Source of the DNA: Piliocolobus tephrosceles
Taxonomy: Eukaryota; Chordata; Mammalia; Primates; Cercopithecidae
Direction: 5' to 3'
DNA: 64,000 nucleotides
NCBI RefSeq assembly: GCF_002776525.5
Contig: NC_045452.1
Location: 22,810,477 to 22,874,476, forward strand
Position numbers and translations under genes: made by a program
Part shown: piece by piece, positions 19,476 through 29,619 of the stretch
How positions within the stretch are numbered: position 1 is the first letter of the stretch
How the letters are laid out: each line of letters starts with the position of its first letter
The notes under the pieces: model-generated
Database searches by the model: none
What the model was told of the DNA's origin: nothing
What the model saw: the letters and a program-made list of their open reading frames with translations, nothing else

Positions 19476-20385
19476 ATTACAGCAGCTATGCACTGCTGCG
19501 GTGCCTTTTAGAGATCATTCTAACATTCTATCAGACCAGCAGCTTCAAAGTGATGGGCTATAAGGTAGGATCAGAGTCAAGCTATTGAGGTTCTTTCAGA
19601 CTATATTGTGATGGAAAGCAGGAGAGGTAGCCCTGGTATACCCTGGGAATGTGGCCTGCTATCCATCACAGTTAAATGCAATTTGCTTTGAGCTTTTTTT
19701 CAGGTAACCATCGAAAAGAATACATTTGCCAGATCAATAGCAGCCTACTGGGTGCCAGAGGCTGTGTTGCTCTATAATGGTCAAGATACTACTTCCTCAA
19801 GGGAACTTGGCCTCCCCTTTCATTTGATGTGTTTTGGGCATAAGAGCCTCTCAAACAGGTGAGAGATTGAGATTTTCCAATTTAATGGCTGACTTCAGCC
19901 ATCTGCCAAGACCGTCACCACAGATCTGTTGCTAAAGATCACCTCATTGCCATGCCAGCTTTGTTCCCCATTACAGTAATTGTGTCTACCTTGTCTCTGA
20001 TGATTAAGTGCTACCACCTGACCTCTGCTGTTTTCAAATCCTACCATCTGTATTGGCAGCAGGAAGTCCAGGTCCATAGCTGCTGCTTTTATGTAAACCC
20101 TGGCCCAAAAGGACGGCTACCATAGAGTTTCTCAACAACGTTGACCCTTCACTGGTGCATTCTGTGTTGCTTTAGTGAAGATGGCGTCTTCTGGAGGTCG
20201 TGGTCAGCTCTCAGGTTCTCTGCTGTTACATAATAAATTCATTCGCATGGCTTTCTCAGGGTTCTGATCACTTCCTCCACACCCTGCAAAGGCAAGTCCA
20301 GCATCTCCACCCAAATGACTGTAGAATATCATTGTTTCCAAGCTTTATAAAGGGTGACTCCAGAGGGTATTAGAACTGACCACAG
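19476..20385. other. unassigned old sequence, perhaps ERV 3' part
   Basis: About 900 bases with no Alu, L1 or L2 that I recognise. It follows the ERVL pol end, so it could be the non-pol 3' part or LTR of that provirus. A YY1-like AAGATGGCGTC occurs at 20178. The longest open frame is about 60 codons (19895-20077, minus). Confidence 0.35.
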
Positions 20386-20525
20386 GCCAGGCACAGTGGC
20401 TCATCCCTGTAATCCCAGCACTTGGGGAGGCCAAGGCTGGTGGATCACGTGAGGTCAGCGGTTCAAGACCAGCCTGGCTAACATGGTGACAGAGCAAGAC
20501 TCCATCTCAAAAAAATATATATATA
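20386..20525 (+). repeat. Alu with large internal deletion
   Basis: Left monomer runs to CTAACATGGTGA and then jumps to CAGAGCAAGACTCC, losing the right monomer. Left target duplication CTGACCACAG (20376-20385). The partner is after the next Alu (20859-20868, CCGACCACAG). Confidence 0.88.
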
Positions 20526-20540
20526 CAATAAATAAAATAA

Positions 20541-20858
20541 GGCCAGGTGTGGTGGCGCCTGTAATCCCAGCACTTTGGGAGGCCGAGGTGGGCGGATCAC
20601 GTGAGGTGGGAAATTCAAGACCAGCCTGACCAACATGGAGAAACCCCATCTATACTAAAAATACAAAATTAGCCAGGTGTGGTGGCACATGTCTGTAATC
20701 CCAGCTACTCAGGAGGCTGAGACAGGAGAATCACTTGAACCCAGGAGGCGGAGGTTGCGGTGAGCTGAGATTGCGCCATTGCACTCCACCAATGTTGCCT
20801 TGGGCGACAAGATCGAAACCCCCTCTCAAAAAAGAAAGAAAGAAAGAAGAAAAAAAAA
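20541..20858 (+). repeat. Alu, second of a tandem pair
   Basis: Sense Alu with a GAAA-type tail, ending at the shared GACCACAG target duplication. It has an unusual insertion, ACCAATGTTGCC, in its 3' part (20788-20800). Confidence 0.92.
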
Positions 20859-21572
20859 CCGACCACAGGAGTCTTGGACGGGATATTAAATCCTGAGTCA
20901 TGAGAGGGTTCCCTCATGTCAATAAACTCTCCCCATGCCAGCTTTATAATCCACTCTCCCTGGTCCAACACTGTCAAGATTCATTCCTAGGCACGTTCTG
21001 CTTGTCCTGCTGGAACACATTAGTCAATTTCTGAAGCTCTTTTGCTAAGACCTGACCTTAGTTTTTGGTCTAGAAGCCTTGACGGCAAGAAAAGGCAGAT
21101 TTCAAGGAGAGCAAGTGTCATTGTCCAATACATCTGCCTTTCATGAGAACTTTGCATGGTCTCCAGGAAATGGGAATCCCTCTATTTTCCCCTCGTACAG
21201 GATTGAGGCCAGTTCTGCTGTCCCAGCTGGCTAAAGTGAATCTGAAATTTTAAGGTTCTCAGCTGTGTCTACTCAAATGTCGCTTCTAGGTCTCGGAGAC
21301 CCATTCCCCTCCAGTCCCTAGCACAGTGACGCCATGCTGAGGCTGTGAATTCGACCTCCTTTGCAACTCTTCTACCCTTAAAATCTTGGGCCGGATTTTC
21401 AGCACTCTCCATCCTCTGGCTACGGAGATAAGACTCTCTTTAAATGTCTCCAGAGAGACTTTCCGGCTTTCACAGCATGCTCTGAGTTGATAATTAACTG
21501 ACTCGAGCCTATTATTTGTTTTTTTTTTTCCCTTGGACTTTTTTTTTTCTTTAAAAAAAAGTAATAATAAAA
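20859..21572. other. unassigned old sequence
   Basis: Continues 19476-20385 across two Alus. Mixed composition, no coding frame beyond about 95 codons (21286-21576, minus, with a lysine-rich T-run end). Not classified. Confidence 0.35.
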
Positions 21573-21574
21573 TC

Positions 21575-21719
21575 ACAGGGTCTCACTCTGTTGCCCAGGC
21601 TGGAGCATAGAGGCTTGATCCTGGTTCACTGCAGCCTCAAACTCCTGAGCTCAAGAGATCCTCCGGCCTCTACCTCCCAAGTAGCTAGGACTACAGGTGC
21701 ATGCCACTACACCCAGCTT
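21575..21719 (-). repeat. Alu monomer, old
   Basis: Antisense piece, CAGGGTCTCACTCTGTTGCC to ACTACACCCAGC. Confidence 0.82.
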
Positions 21720-21723
21720 ATCT

Positions 21724-21986
21724 TTTTTTTCTTTTGAGACAGGGCCTTACTCTATTGCCCAGGTTGGAGTGCAGTGGCACAATCGCAGCTCACTGCAGCC
21801 TCAATATCCTGGGCTCAAGTGATCCTCCCACCTCAGCACCCCAAGTAGCTGGGACTACATTACAGGTGCACACCACACCCAGCTAATATTTTGTATTTTT
21901 AGTAAAGACAGGGTTTCACTATGTTGCCCAGGCTGGTCTCAAACTCCGCGACTCCAGTGATCTGCCCTCCTCAGCCTCCCAAAGTG
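21724..21986 (-). repeat. Alu, 5' truncated
   Basis: Antisense Alu that stops at CTCCCAAAGTGGG and lacks the usual last ~35 bases. Confidence 0.88.
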
Positions 21987-22377
21987 GGCTTTTATAAAGA
22001 GTTGGCAGTTAAAATAGGCAAACAGTTTACAATCCTTCCAGTAACTATTACCCTCATACGTTTCAAGCGCTAGAGTTGTTGGCCTGAGCCAGTGGATCTT
22101 CTGCCAGCTGTACCCCATCTTCATCTACCAAAGGTGAGACTCAGTAGCCGTGCCGGTGCCGCATGCTGGGGGTTATCCCTACCCAGCTGAATATCAATAA
22201 CAGGCTCCTTCTTGCCATCTGGCTGGCTAATGATCCAGTTCCAAAACTGCATCCTGAGAGCTTGATTTCTGGAGCCACTTCCAATAAGATCTTGTTTAGC
22301 TTCCGTCAAATGCAGATCCTTAGGCAAGGATTTGAGAGCAGGTAGCTTATTTCAAAAATGAACCCTGGGGCTGGGCG
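21987..22377. other. unassigned old sequence
   Basis: Third Alu-free block of the 19.5-22.4 kb region. No recognised repeat, no supported gene. Confidence 0.35.
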
Positions 22378-22667
22378 TGGTGGCCCACACTTGTAATCCC
22401 AACACTTTGGGAGGCCAAGGAGGGTGGATCACCTTAGGTCAGGAGTTCAAGACCAACCTGGTGCAACATAGTGAAACCCCCCTCTCTACAAAAAATACAA
22501 AAATTAGCCGGGTGTGTTAGCTCACACCTGTAGTCCCAGCTACTCAGGAGGCTGAGGCACGAGAATCACTTGAACGCAGGAGGCAGAGGCTGAAGTGAGC
22601 CGAGATCACACCACTGCCCTCCAGCCTGGGCAACAGAGTGAAACGCAGTCTCAAAAAAAGAAAAAAG
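22378..22667 (+). repeat. Alu, full length
   Basis: Sense Alu, GGCTGGGCGTGGTGGCCC to the A-tail with G interruptions. Confidence 0.93.
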
Positions 22668-22760
22668 ATCCCTGGAAACACCAAGTTGAGTAGTGGGAAA
22701 GTGCCCTGGAAATGGTAAGGAAGCTGATATACTGGGTGTAGTTGATATCCAGGGTCTACT
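22668..22760. other. unassigned sequence
   Basis: Short single-copy-looking stretch. CAGGGTCTACTG at its end and CAGGGTCCATTA at 23424 may be a target duplication spanning the two Alus between them. Confidence 0.4.
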
Positions 22761-22761
22761 G

Positions 22762-23074
22762 TTTTTATTTTATTTTATTTTATTTTATTTTTGAGACAGA
22801 GTTTCGCTCCTGTTGCCCAGGCTAGATTGCAATGGCGTGATCTCAGCTCACCACAACCTCCAACTCCCAGCTTCAAGCAATTCTCCTGCCTCAGCCTCCT
22901 GAGTAGCTGGGATTACAGGTATGCGCCACCACGCCCAGCTAATTTTGTATTTTTAGTAGAGACAGGGTTTCTCCATGTTGGTCAGGCTGGTCTTGAACTC
23001 CCGACTTCAGATGATCCGCCCACCTCGGCCTCCCAAAGTGCTGGGATTACAGGCATGAGCCACCGCACCTGGCC
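22762..23074 (-). repeat. Alu, full length
   Basis: Antisense Alu with a TTTTA pentamer tail. Confidence 0.93.
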
Positions 23075-23109
23075 TATTTTATTTTATTATTATTACTATT
23101 TAATTTTTT

Positions 23110-23423
23110 AAATATTTATTTTATTTTGTTTTTATATTTTGAGACAGAGCCTTGCTCTGTCACCCAGGCTGGAGTACAGTGGCTTGATCTCGGCTCACTA
23201 CAACCTCCACCTCCTGGGTTCAAGTGATTCTCCTGCCCCAGCCTCTCCAGTAGCTGAGATTACAGGCGTGGGCCACCATACCTAGCTTATTTTTGTATTT
23301 TTTAGTAGAGACAGGGTTTCACCATATTGCCCAGGCTAGTCTCGAACTCCTGACCTCAGGTGATCCACCTGCCTTGGCCTCCCAAAGTGCTGGGATTACA
23401 GGCATGAGCCACTGCGCCCAGCC
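23110..23423 (-). repeat. Alu, full length
   Basis: Antisense Alu following T/A-rich simple sequence, ending CTGCGCCCAGCC. Confidence 0.92.
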
Positions 23424-23940
23424 CAGGGTCCATTAATGAATGGTTACCCTTTTGACAACTAGAGTCCCATCTCAGCTCTCATCTAGGTGGTGTGGAGCAC
23501 TCCTCAGGGTTGTTCTACTCTAGGAGTAAAATGCTCAGCATTTATTCACTAACTCCCACCTTCCATCATCTGAGGCTTCTCCTGGGAACGTTAACTTTCT
23601 AGCACTTCCTTACTGCCCATGTTCAGGCTGAGCATGTTCCTGTGGCCAGAGAAAGCCCTTCAGGATTTGAGTCTTGGTGCATGCAGCAGGAAGTCTTGGG
23701 GTGCACAGGAATGGTGAGTGCTGCAAGGACATGAAAGAGGTGACACAGTGTGTGTCACACACAGCTTTCTCTGCAGTAGGTCCCAGCTCCATGGAGCTGC
23801 TCTTCCAGGCTTTTAGGTTCTTGTAACCTCAGCCTCTTGCCTTTGTTTTCCCAGTTCTATGGGTGGTAGCTGCTTTCTGCATCTTGGCCATGCCTGCATG
23901 TGGATGGCTCCTGTTGACACTGGTTTCTTTTCCCTTCCTT
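23424..23940. other. unassigned sequence
   Basis: Moderate GC. A polypyrimidine tract plus CCCAG at about 23835-23855 looks like an acceptor, but no exon-like frame follows. Probably an old repeat that I cannot name. The sequence resumes at 24320. Confidence 0.35.
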
Positions 23941-24319
23941 TTTTTTTTTTTCTTTTTTTTTGAGACAGGGTCTTGCTGTGTCACCCAGGCTGGAGTGCAG
24001 TGGTGTAATCACAGCTCATTGCAGCCTCGACTTCCCAGGTTCAAGTGATCCTCCCACCTCAGCCTCCTGAGTAGCTGGGGCTGGGACTACAGGCATGTGC
24101 CACCATCCCAGCTAATTTTTTTCCCTTTCTTTCCCCTCTTCCCTCCTTCCTTCCTTCCTTCCTTCCTTCCTTCCTTCTCTCTCTCTCTCTCTCTCTCTCT
24201 TTCCAGATGGGGTCTCACTATGTTATCCAGGCTGGTCTCAAACTCCTGGGCTCAAGTGATTCTCTCACCTCAGTCTCCCAAAATGCTAGGATTACAGGCA
24301 TGAGCCATAGCACCCATCC
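23941..24319 (-). repeat. Alu with microsatellite in its linker
   Basis: Antisense Alu split at the middle A-rich linker by a pyrimidine tract (24118-24203), then resuming at AGATGGGGTCTCACTATG. CTTTTCCCTTC before and CTTTCCCTTC after look like a target duplication. Confidence 0.92.
24138..24203. repeat. (TTCC)n(TC)n microsatellite
   Basis: About nine TTCC units followed by about a dozen TC units inside the Alu linker. Confidence 0.95.
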
Positions 24320-24560
24320 TTTCCCTTCTGTCTCTGTTCCATCTTCAGCTTTATTCAGCAAACACTCTACTGACCAGGGCAGTCCAGTGCCTGTGCTAGA
24401 GTGGGCCATGCTGGGATGTCTGTCCTTTGTTTTAAGGTAACTCTGATCTTGCAGTCTAAACTTTGGGACTGACTTGAACCTTCATGGGTATAGATTTTAG
24501 GAATCTTGGTGCACCCTCTCCTCCACTGATTGAACTTCCCCGTGGCTTCAGACATACCTT
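24320..24560. other. unassigned sequence
   Basis: Continuation of 23424-23940 on the other side of the Alu. No gene seen. Confidence 0.35.
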
Positions 24561-24676
24561 GCAGTTCCATACCTGGGGGTCTTTGCTTGTGATGTTCTTT
24601 TTGCCTGGAGCATTGTTCCTCCTGTTCCTTCTTCTTAACGTGACAAACTTCTGCCCCTCTCTTAAGACCTAACTGA
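24561..24676 (+). mobile_element. L2 fragment
   Basis: GCCTGGAGCATTGTTCCTCC matches the L2 block TGCCTGGAATGCTCTTCC. It is split by an Alu with CCTAACTGA duplicated on both sides (24667 and 24990). Confidence 0.65.
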
Positions 24677-24986
24677 GGCCGGGAGCGGTAGCTCATGCCT
24701 GTAATCCCAGCGCTTCAGGAGGCTAAAGTAGGTGGATTACCTGAGGTCAAGAGTTCGAGACCAACCTGGCCAGCATGATGAAACCCCATCTCTACTAAAA
24801 ATACAAAAATTAGCTGGGCATGGTGGCGCACACCTGTAATCCCAGCTACTCGGGAGGCTGAGGCATGAGAATCGCTTGAATCCAGGAGGCGGAGGTTGCA
24901 ATGAGCTGAGATCCAAGATCGTGCCACTGCACTCTAGCCTGAAGGACAGCTTGAGACTATGAGATTTTCTCTGAAAGAAAAAAAAA
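24677..24986 (+). repeat. Alu, full length
   Basis: Sense Alu with a degraded 3' end (GAAGGACAGCTTGAGACTATG). Target duplication CCTAACTGA. Confidence 0.92.
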
Positions 24987-25100
24987 GGCCTAACTGAAAT
25001 GTCTTCTCTCCTTTCCTTGACTTTCCTAAACAGGACAGTAGCTTCTTCCTTGCAATTTACATATGCATAGATGCATCTGTTATGGCCTGTATTACAACCT
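24987..25100 (+). mobile_element. L2 fragment
   Basis: Continuation of L2 after the Alu (AACTGAAATGTCTTCTCTCC). Confidence 0.55.
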
Positions 25101-25107
25101 TTTTTGT

Positions 25108-25394
25108 TTGTTTTTGAGATGGAGTCTTGCTCTGTCACCCAGGCTGGAATGTAGTAGTATGATCTCAACTCACTGCAACCTCCACCTCCCGGGTTCAAGA
25201 TATTCTCCTGCCTTAGCCTCCAGAGGGGTTGGGATTATAGGCTCCAGCCACCACGCCCGGCTTATTTTTGCATTTTTAGTAGAGATGGAGTTTCACCATG
25301 TTGGCCAGGTTGGCCTTGAACTCCTGACCTCAGGTGATTCTCTCGCCTGGGCCTCCCAAAGTTCTGGGATTCCAGGCGTGAGCTATCATGCCCG

Positions 25395-25397
<3 letters not shown>
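25108..25397 (-). repeat. Alu, full length
   Basis: Antisense Alu ending ATCATGCCCGGCC. It abuts the next Alu's T-run. Confidence 0.94.
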
Positions 25398-25434
<37 letters not shown>

Positions 25435-25717
25435 AGGTGGAGTTTCACTGTTGTCACCCAGGCTGGATTGCAGCAGTGCAATCTTAGCTCACTGCAACCT
25501 CTGTCTCTTGGGTTCAAGCAATTCTCCTGCCTCAGCCTTGCAAGTAGCTGGGATTACAGCTGCCCACCACCATGCCTGGCCAATTTTTTGTATATTTAGT
25601 AGAGATGGAGTTTCACCATGTTGGCCAGGCTGGTCTCGAACTCCTGACCTCAGGTGATCCACCTGCCTCGACCTCCTAAAGTGCTGGGATTACAGGCGTG
25701 AGTCACCGCGCCTGACC
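25398..25717 (-). repeat. Alu with 36-base T-run
   Basis: Antisense Alu whose A-tail is an unbroken 36-base T-run (25398-25433), the longest pure homopolymer in the window. Confidence 0.94.
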
Positions 25718-25745
25718 TACAACTTTTTTTTTAGTCTATTTTTCT

Positions 25746-26026
25746 TTTTTTTTTCTGAGACAGAGTCTCTGTTGCCCAAGCTGGAGTGCAATGGCATGAT
25801 CTTGGTTCACTGTAGCCTCTACCTCCTGGGTTCAAGAGATTCTCCTACCTCAGCCTCCTGAGTAGCAGACACACACCACTATGCCCGGCTATTTATTGCA
25901 TTTTTAGTAGAGACAGTGTTTCACTATGTTGGCCAGGCTGGTCTCGAACTCTTGACCTCAGGTGATCTGCCCACCTTAGCCTCCCAAAGTGCTGGGATTA
26001 CAGTCATGAGCCACTGCACCCAGCCT
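25746..26026 (-). repeat. Alu, full length
   Basis: Antisense Alu with target duplication TTAGTCTATTTTTCT (25731-25745) and TTAGTCTGTTTTTCT (26027-26041). Confidence 0.94.
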
Positions 26027-26160
26027 TTAGTCTGTTTTTCTCCTTCCCAGAGTATGACCTCCTTTGGGGCCTCATTCATCCCTGTGTCTTCATTCATTCA
26101 TTCAACAAATCTTTTCTGAGTGCTTGCCTATCCCAGGCGTGGGAGCAGCTCACTCAATGT
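26027..26160. mobile_element. L2 3' end fragments
   Basis: TCATTCATTCATTCAACAAATC, then TTTTCTGAGTGCTTGCC at 26092-26128, resembles the antisense L2 3' end. The preceding 60 bases resemble the sense L2 tail. Confidence 0.5.
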
Positions 26161-26546
26161 CTACTGAAGGGATGAATGAATTGGCGAGAGGTTGCTACCC
26201 CAATGGATGTTGTGTTGCTAGGTTACAGACTCTACTGATGATTGGAGAGGAGGGGGCGTGAATGCTGTTGTGTGAAATGAGAGTGAGCGTCTACACATAT
26301 TCCTGCAGGATTAGGCAAACTTTGTGGGTGGAAATTCCATACTTCAGTACTGACAGTGTGGCAGGAGTGAGATTTGGGTTTCTGACAGTGACTTTCACTG
26401 TGCGTGGGGAGAGGATGGGAAGAAGGACGGTAGAAAGGAGTTGTGTTAGAGTCTTTTCAGTATACAAAAGTAGTTTGAAAAATCTTTAAGAGAATATCCT
26501 TCCATCATCCCTCAAGTTGAGAATTAGTGAATTAAAGGCCTTCTAA
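26161..26546. other. unassigned sequence
   Basis: No recognised repeat. Short open frames only. Confidence 0.35.
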
Positions 26547-26825
26547 GATGGGGTACGGTGGCTCATGCCGGTAATCCCAATCCTGAACCTTTGGGAGGCT
26601 TAGACGAGAGGATTACTTGAGCCCGGGAGTTCAAGACCAGCCTGGACAACATAATGAGACCTCCATCTCTATAAAAAATAAAATAAAATTAGCTGGGCGT
26701 GGTGGCATGTGCCTGTGGTTTCAGCTACATGGGAGGCTAAGGCAGGAGGATCACTTAAGCCTGGGAGGTTGAGGCTGCAGGTGAGCTATGATCTCACCAC
26801 TGCACTCCAGGTGGGGCAACAGAGC
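26547..26825 (+). repeat. old Alu, host of two later Alus
   Basis: Diverged sense Alu (GATGGGGTACGGTGGCTC). Its 3' end is interrupted at CAAGACC by two antisense Alus. Its (AAAT)n tail seems to be at 27452-27486. Confidence 0.88.
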
Positions 26826-26839
26826 AAGACCAGCTTTCT

Positions 26840-27136
26840 ATTTTTTTTTTTTTTGAGACAGAGTCTCACTCTGTTGCCCAGGCTGGAGTACAGTGGTGCA
26901 GTCTCGGATCACTGCAAGCTCCGCCTCCCGGGTTCACACCATTCTCCTGTCTCAGCCTCCCAAGTAGCTGGGACTACAGGCACCCGCCACCACGCCTGGC
27001 TAATTTTTTGTATTTTTAGTAGAGACGGAGTTTCACCGTGTTAGCCAGAATGGTCTTGATCTCCTGACCTCGTGATCCGCCTGTCTAAGCCTCCCAAAGT
27101 GCTGGGATTACAGGCGTTAGCCACAAGGCCCAGCCT
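26840..27136 (-). repeat. AluY-like, inside older Alu
   Basis: Antisense Alu with perfect 14-base target duplication AAGACCAGCTTTCT at 26826-26839 and 27137-27150. Confidence 0.95.
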
Positions 27137-27150
27137 AAGACCAGCTTTCT

Positions 27151-27451
27151 TTTCTTTTCTTTCTTTTTTGAGACAGAGTCTCGCTCTGTTGACCAAGCTA
27201 GAGTGCAGTGGCAGCATTTTGGCTTACTGCAACCTCCGAGCCTCCTGGGGTCAAGCAATTCTCCTGCCTCAACCTCCCAAGTAGCTGGGACTACAGGCGC
27301 CCCCTACCACACCTGACTAATTTTTGTATTTTTAGTAGAGACAGGGTTTCACTGTATTGGCCAGGCTGGTCTCGAACTCCTGACTTTGTGATCCACCCAC
27401 CTCAGCCTCCCAAAGTGCTGGGCTTATGGGCATGAGCCACCGCACCTGGCC
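27151..27451 (-). repeat. Alu, inside older Alu
   Basis: Antisense Alu next to the preceding copy. AAGACC follows it again, consistent with an earlier insertion into the same host Alu tail. Confidence 0.93.
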
Positions 27452-27486
27452 AAGACCTCCTTCTAAATAAATAAATAAATAAATAG
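27452..27486. repeat. (AAAT)n tail
   Basis: Residual tail of the old sense Alu at 26547. Confidence 0.8.
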
Positions 27487-27489
27487 GCT

Positions 27490-27777
27490 AGGCTGGGTGC
27501 GATGTAATCCCAGCATTTTGAGAGGCCAAAGTGGGTGGATCACCTGAGGTCAGGAGTTTGAGACCTGCCTGGCCAACATGGGGAAACCCTGTCTCTACTA
27601 AAAATACAAAAATTAGCCTGGTGCAGCAGCACACGCCTGTAGTCCCAGCTACTTGGGAGGCTGAGGCAGGAGAATCGCTTGAATCCTGGAGGCAGAGGTT
27701 GCAGTGAGGTGAGATTGTACCTCTGCACTCCAGCCTGGGTGACAGAGGGAGACTCCATCTCAAAAATAAATAAATAA
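27490..27777 (+). repeat. Alu, 5' deletion
   Basis: Sense Alu missing ~12 bases after its first GGCTGGGTGCG (jumps to ATGTAATCCCAGC). Confidence 0.92.
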
Positions 27778-28399
27778 CAAAGACTAAGGAAAAAAATGTC
27801 TACATAGATGCCTGCCAGGACCAGGCACAAAAACGTGAGTCAGAGGCACTGATTAGTGGAGAATGTGGCTCCTGTCTGGATGGAGTCATTGCTACTTAGC
27901 ACAAAGAGGACGCCTCCGGAGGAACTGTGGGCCCAGTGTTTCAAGATCTTCCAATTTTTCGGTAGAGGCTACAATTCCAGGTTTTAATGTGAGATTATCC
28001 CCAGGCACTGCTCCCTGCCGACCCTCTCCCTGGACACAAGGTACTCCTCCTTCTTACCCTTTCTCTGATGGGCTCTCTGCACATGTCTGATTGGCAGGGA
28101 GGAAGAAGAGAGAGAAAGCATTGGAACTAGAAGGGGAAAGTGTGAATCTCCACAGCCACTGAATGGCCATTTCTACATGCTTTTTGTGGGGAAGGGAATT
28201 TAATGGTACAGAATTTACAAAACACCAAATACAACCCCAAATTCCTGCCACTGACGCCAGCCTAGGTGGATGGGTGTCAAGAGATTAAACTGCTGCATGG
28301 TTGCCTTGGCAACCAAATTTGTCAGTGATAAAACAACAGAGAGAAAGCTGCAACCTACGACCTGGGTTTATGTAGTAAAACAAAATCCTGTGGCCACAG
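27778..28399. other. unassigned sequence with one dispersed duplicate
   Basis: Alu-free. 28110-28230 has a diverged copy at 31695-31813. The rest has no recognised repeat or exon. Confidence 0.4.
28110..28230 (+). repeat. dispersed duplicate, copy A
   Basis: Shares CAGCCACTGAAT, CCATTTCTA, CTTTTTGTGGG, GGAAGGGAATT, AATGGTACA and CACC in the same order and spacing with 31695-31813. I do not recognise it as a named repeat. Confidence 0.75.
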
Positions 28400-28534
28400 C
28401 CTGGGTGCACTGGCTCACACCTGTAATCCCAGCATCTTGGGAGGCCAAGGCAGGAGAATGGCTTGAGCCCAGGAGTTTGAGACCAACCTGGGCAACATAG
28501 TAAGACCCCTGTCTCTCTTTAAAAAAAAAAAAAA
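28400..28534 (+). repeat. Alu left monomer (FLAM-like)
   Basis: GCCTGGGTGCACTGGCTC to an A-run. AATCCTGTGGCC occurs before it (28384-28395) and after it (28534-28545). Confidence 0.85.
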
Positions 28535-28541
28535 ATCCTGT

Positions 28542-28820
28542 GGCCAGGAGCTGTGGCTCACCCTGTAATTCCAGGACTTTGGGAGGTCAAAGTGGGAGGA
28601 TTGCATGAACCCAGGAGTTTCAGACCAGCCTGGGCAACATAAGGAGACTTCATCTCTTAAAAAAAAAGAATGAAAAATTTAGCCTGGTGTGGTGGGGCAC
28701 ACCTGTGGTCCCAGCTACTCAGGAGGCTGAGATGGGAGGATCACTTCAGTCCAGGTGGTTGAGGCTGCAGTGAGTCGTTATCATGCCACTACACTCTAGC
28801 CTGGGGACAAAGGGAGACTT
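28542..28820 (+). repeat. Alu, old
   Basis: Sense Alu starting GGCCAGGAGCTGTGGC, with its tail expanded into the GAAA/GGAA tract. Confidence 0.9.
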
Positions 28821-28822
28821 TG

Positions 28823-29118
28823 AGAAAGAAAGAAAGAAAGAAAGAGGGAAAGAGAGAAAGAGAAAGAAAGAGAGAAGAAAGAAAGAAAGAGAGAAAGAGA
28901 GAAAGGAGGGAGGGAGGGGAGAGAGAGAGGAAGGAAGGAAGGAAGGAAGGAAGGAAGGAAGGAAGGAAGGAAGGAAGGAANNNNNNNNNNGAAGGAAGGA
29001 AGGAAGGAAGGAAGGAAGGAAGGAAGGAAGGAAGGAAAGGAAGGGAGAAAGAAAGGAAGAAAGAGAGGGGGAGGGGAGGGGAGGGGAGGGGAGGGGAGGG
29101 AAGGGAAGGGAAGGGAAA
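28823..29118 (+). repeat. GAAA/GGAA/GGGGA microsatellite with gap
   Basis: Purine tract: GAAA units, then about 13 GGAA units, N gap, about 12 GGAA units, then GGGGA pentamers (29066-29117) that fit a G-quadruplex. Grown from the A-tail of the preceding Alu. Confidence 0.95.
28981..28990. other. assembly gap (10 N)
   Basis: Ten Ns within (GGAA)n. The true repeat length is unknown. Confidence 0.98.
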
Positions 29119-29404
29119 CCAGGCACGGTGACTTGCACCTGTAATCCCAGCACTTTGGGAGGCCAAGGCGGGCAGATCACTTAAAGTCAGGCGTTCAAGA
29201 CAAGCCTGCCCAAAATGGTGAAAACCCATCTCTAATAAAAATACAAAAAAATTAGCCAGGCATGGTGACGTACACCTGTAATCCCAGCTACTCTGGAGGC
29301 TGAGGCAGGAGAATCGCTTGAACCCGGGAGACAAAGGTTGCAATAAGCCGAGATCGTGCCACTGCATTTCTGCACTCCATCCTGGGTGACAAAGTGAGAC
29401 TTCA
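29119..29404 (+). repeat. Alu, full length
   Basis: Sense Alu between the two GGAA tracts, with a small internal duplication near its end (ACTGCATTTCTGCACTCC). Confidence 0.92.
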
Positions 29405-29408
29405 GCTA

Positions 29409-29568
29409 AGGAAAGAAAGACAGGAAGGGAGGGAGGGGGGAGGGAGGGAGGAAGGAAGGAAGGAAGGAAGGAAGGAAGGAAGGAAGGAAGGAAGGAAGGA
29501 AGGAANNNNNNNNNNGAAGGAAGGAAGGAAGGAAGGAAGGAAGGAAGGAAGGAAGGAAGGAAAAGAAA
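29409..29568 (+). repeat. GGAA microsatellite with gap
   Basis: GGGA units followed by about 15 GGAA units, N gap, and about 12 more, grown from the Alu tail at 29404. Confidence 0.95.
29506..29515. other. assembly gap (10 N)
   Basis: Ten Ns within (GGAA)n, 525 bases from the previous gap. Confidence 0.98.
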
Positions 29569-29619
29569 GGCCTGGGTGTTTGAGGTGAGGTTCTCTGGGA
29601 AGAAGTGAGGTGGTTTCTT

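Noticed and set aside
20178..20188. AAGATGGCGTC YY1-like site
   Set aside because: Single motif in unclassified old sequence without CpG enrichment or other promoter signs.
23835..23900. Possible splice acceptor and exon
   Set aside because: The polypyrimidine tract plus CCCAG is present, but no coding frame or donor follows, and the surrounding sequence looks like an old repeat.
24138..24203. Regularly spaced short repeats suggestive of an array
   Set aside because: Simple tandem repeat without spacers. A CRISPR array is not expected in primate DNA.
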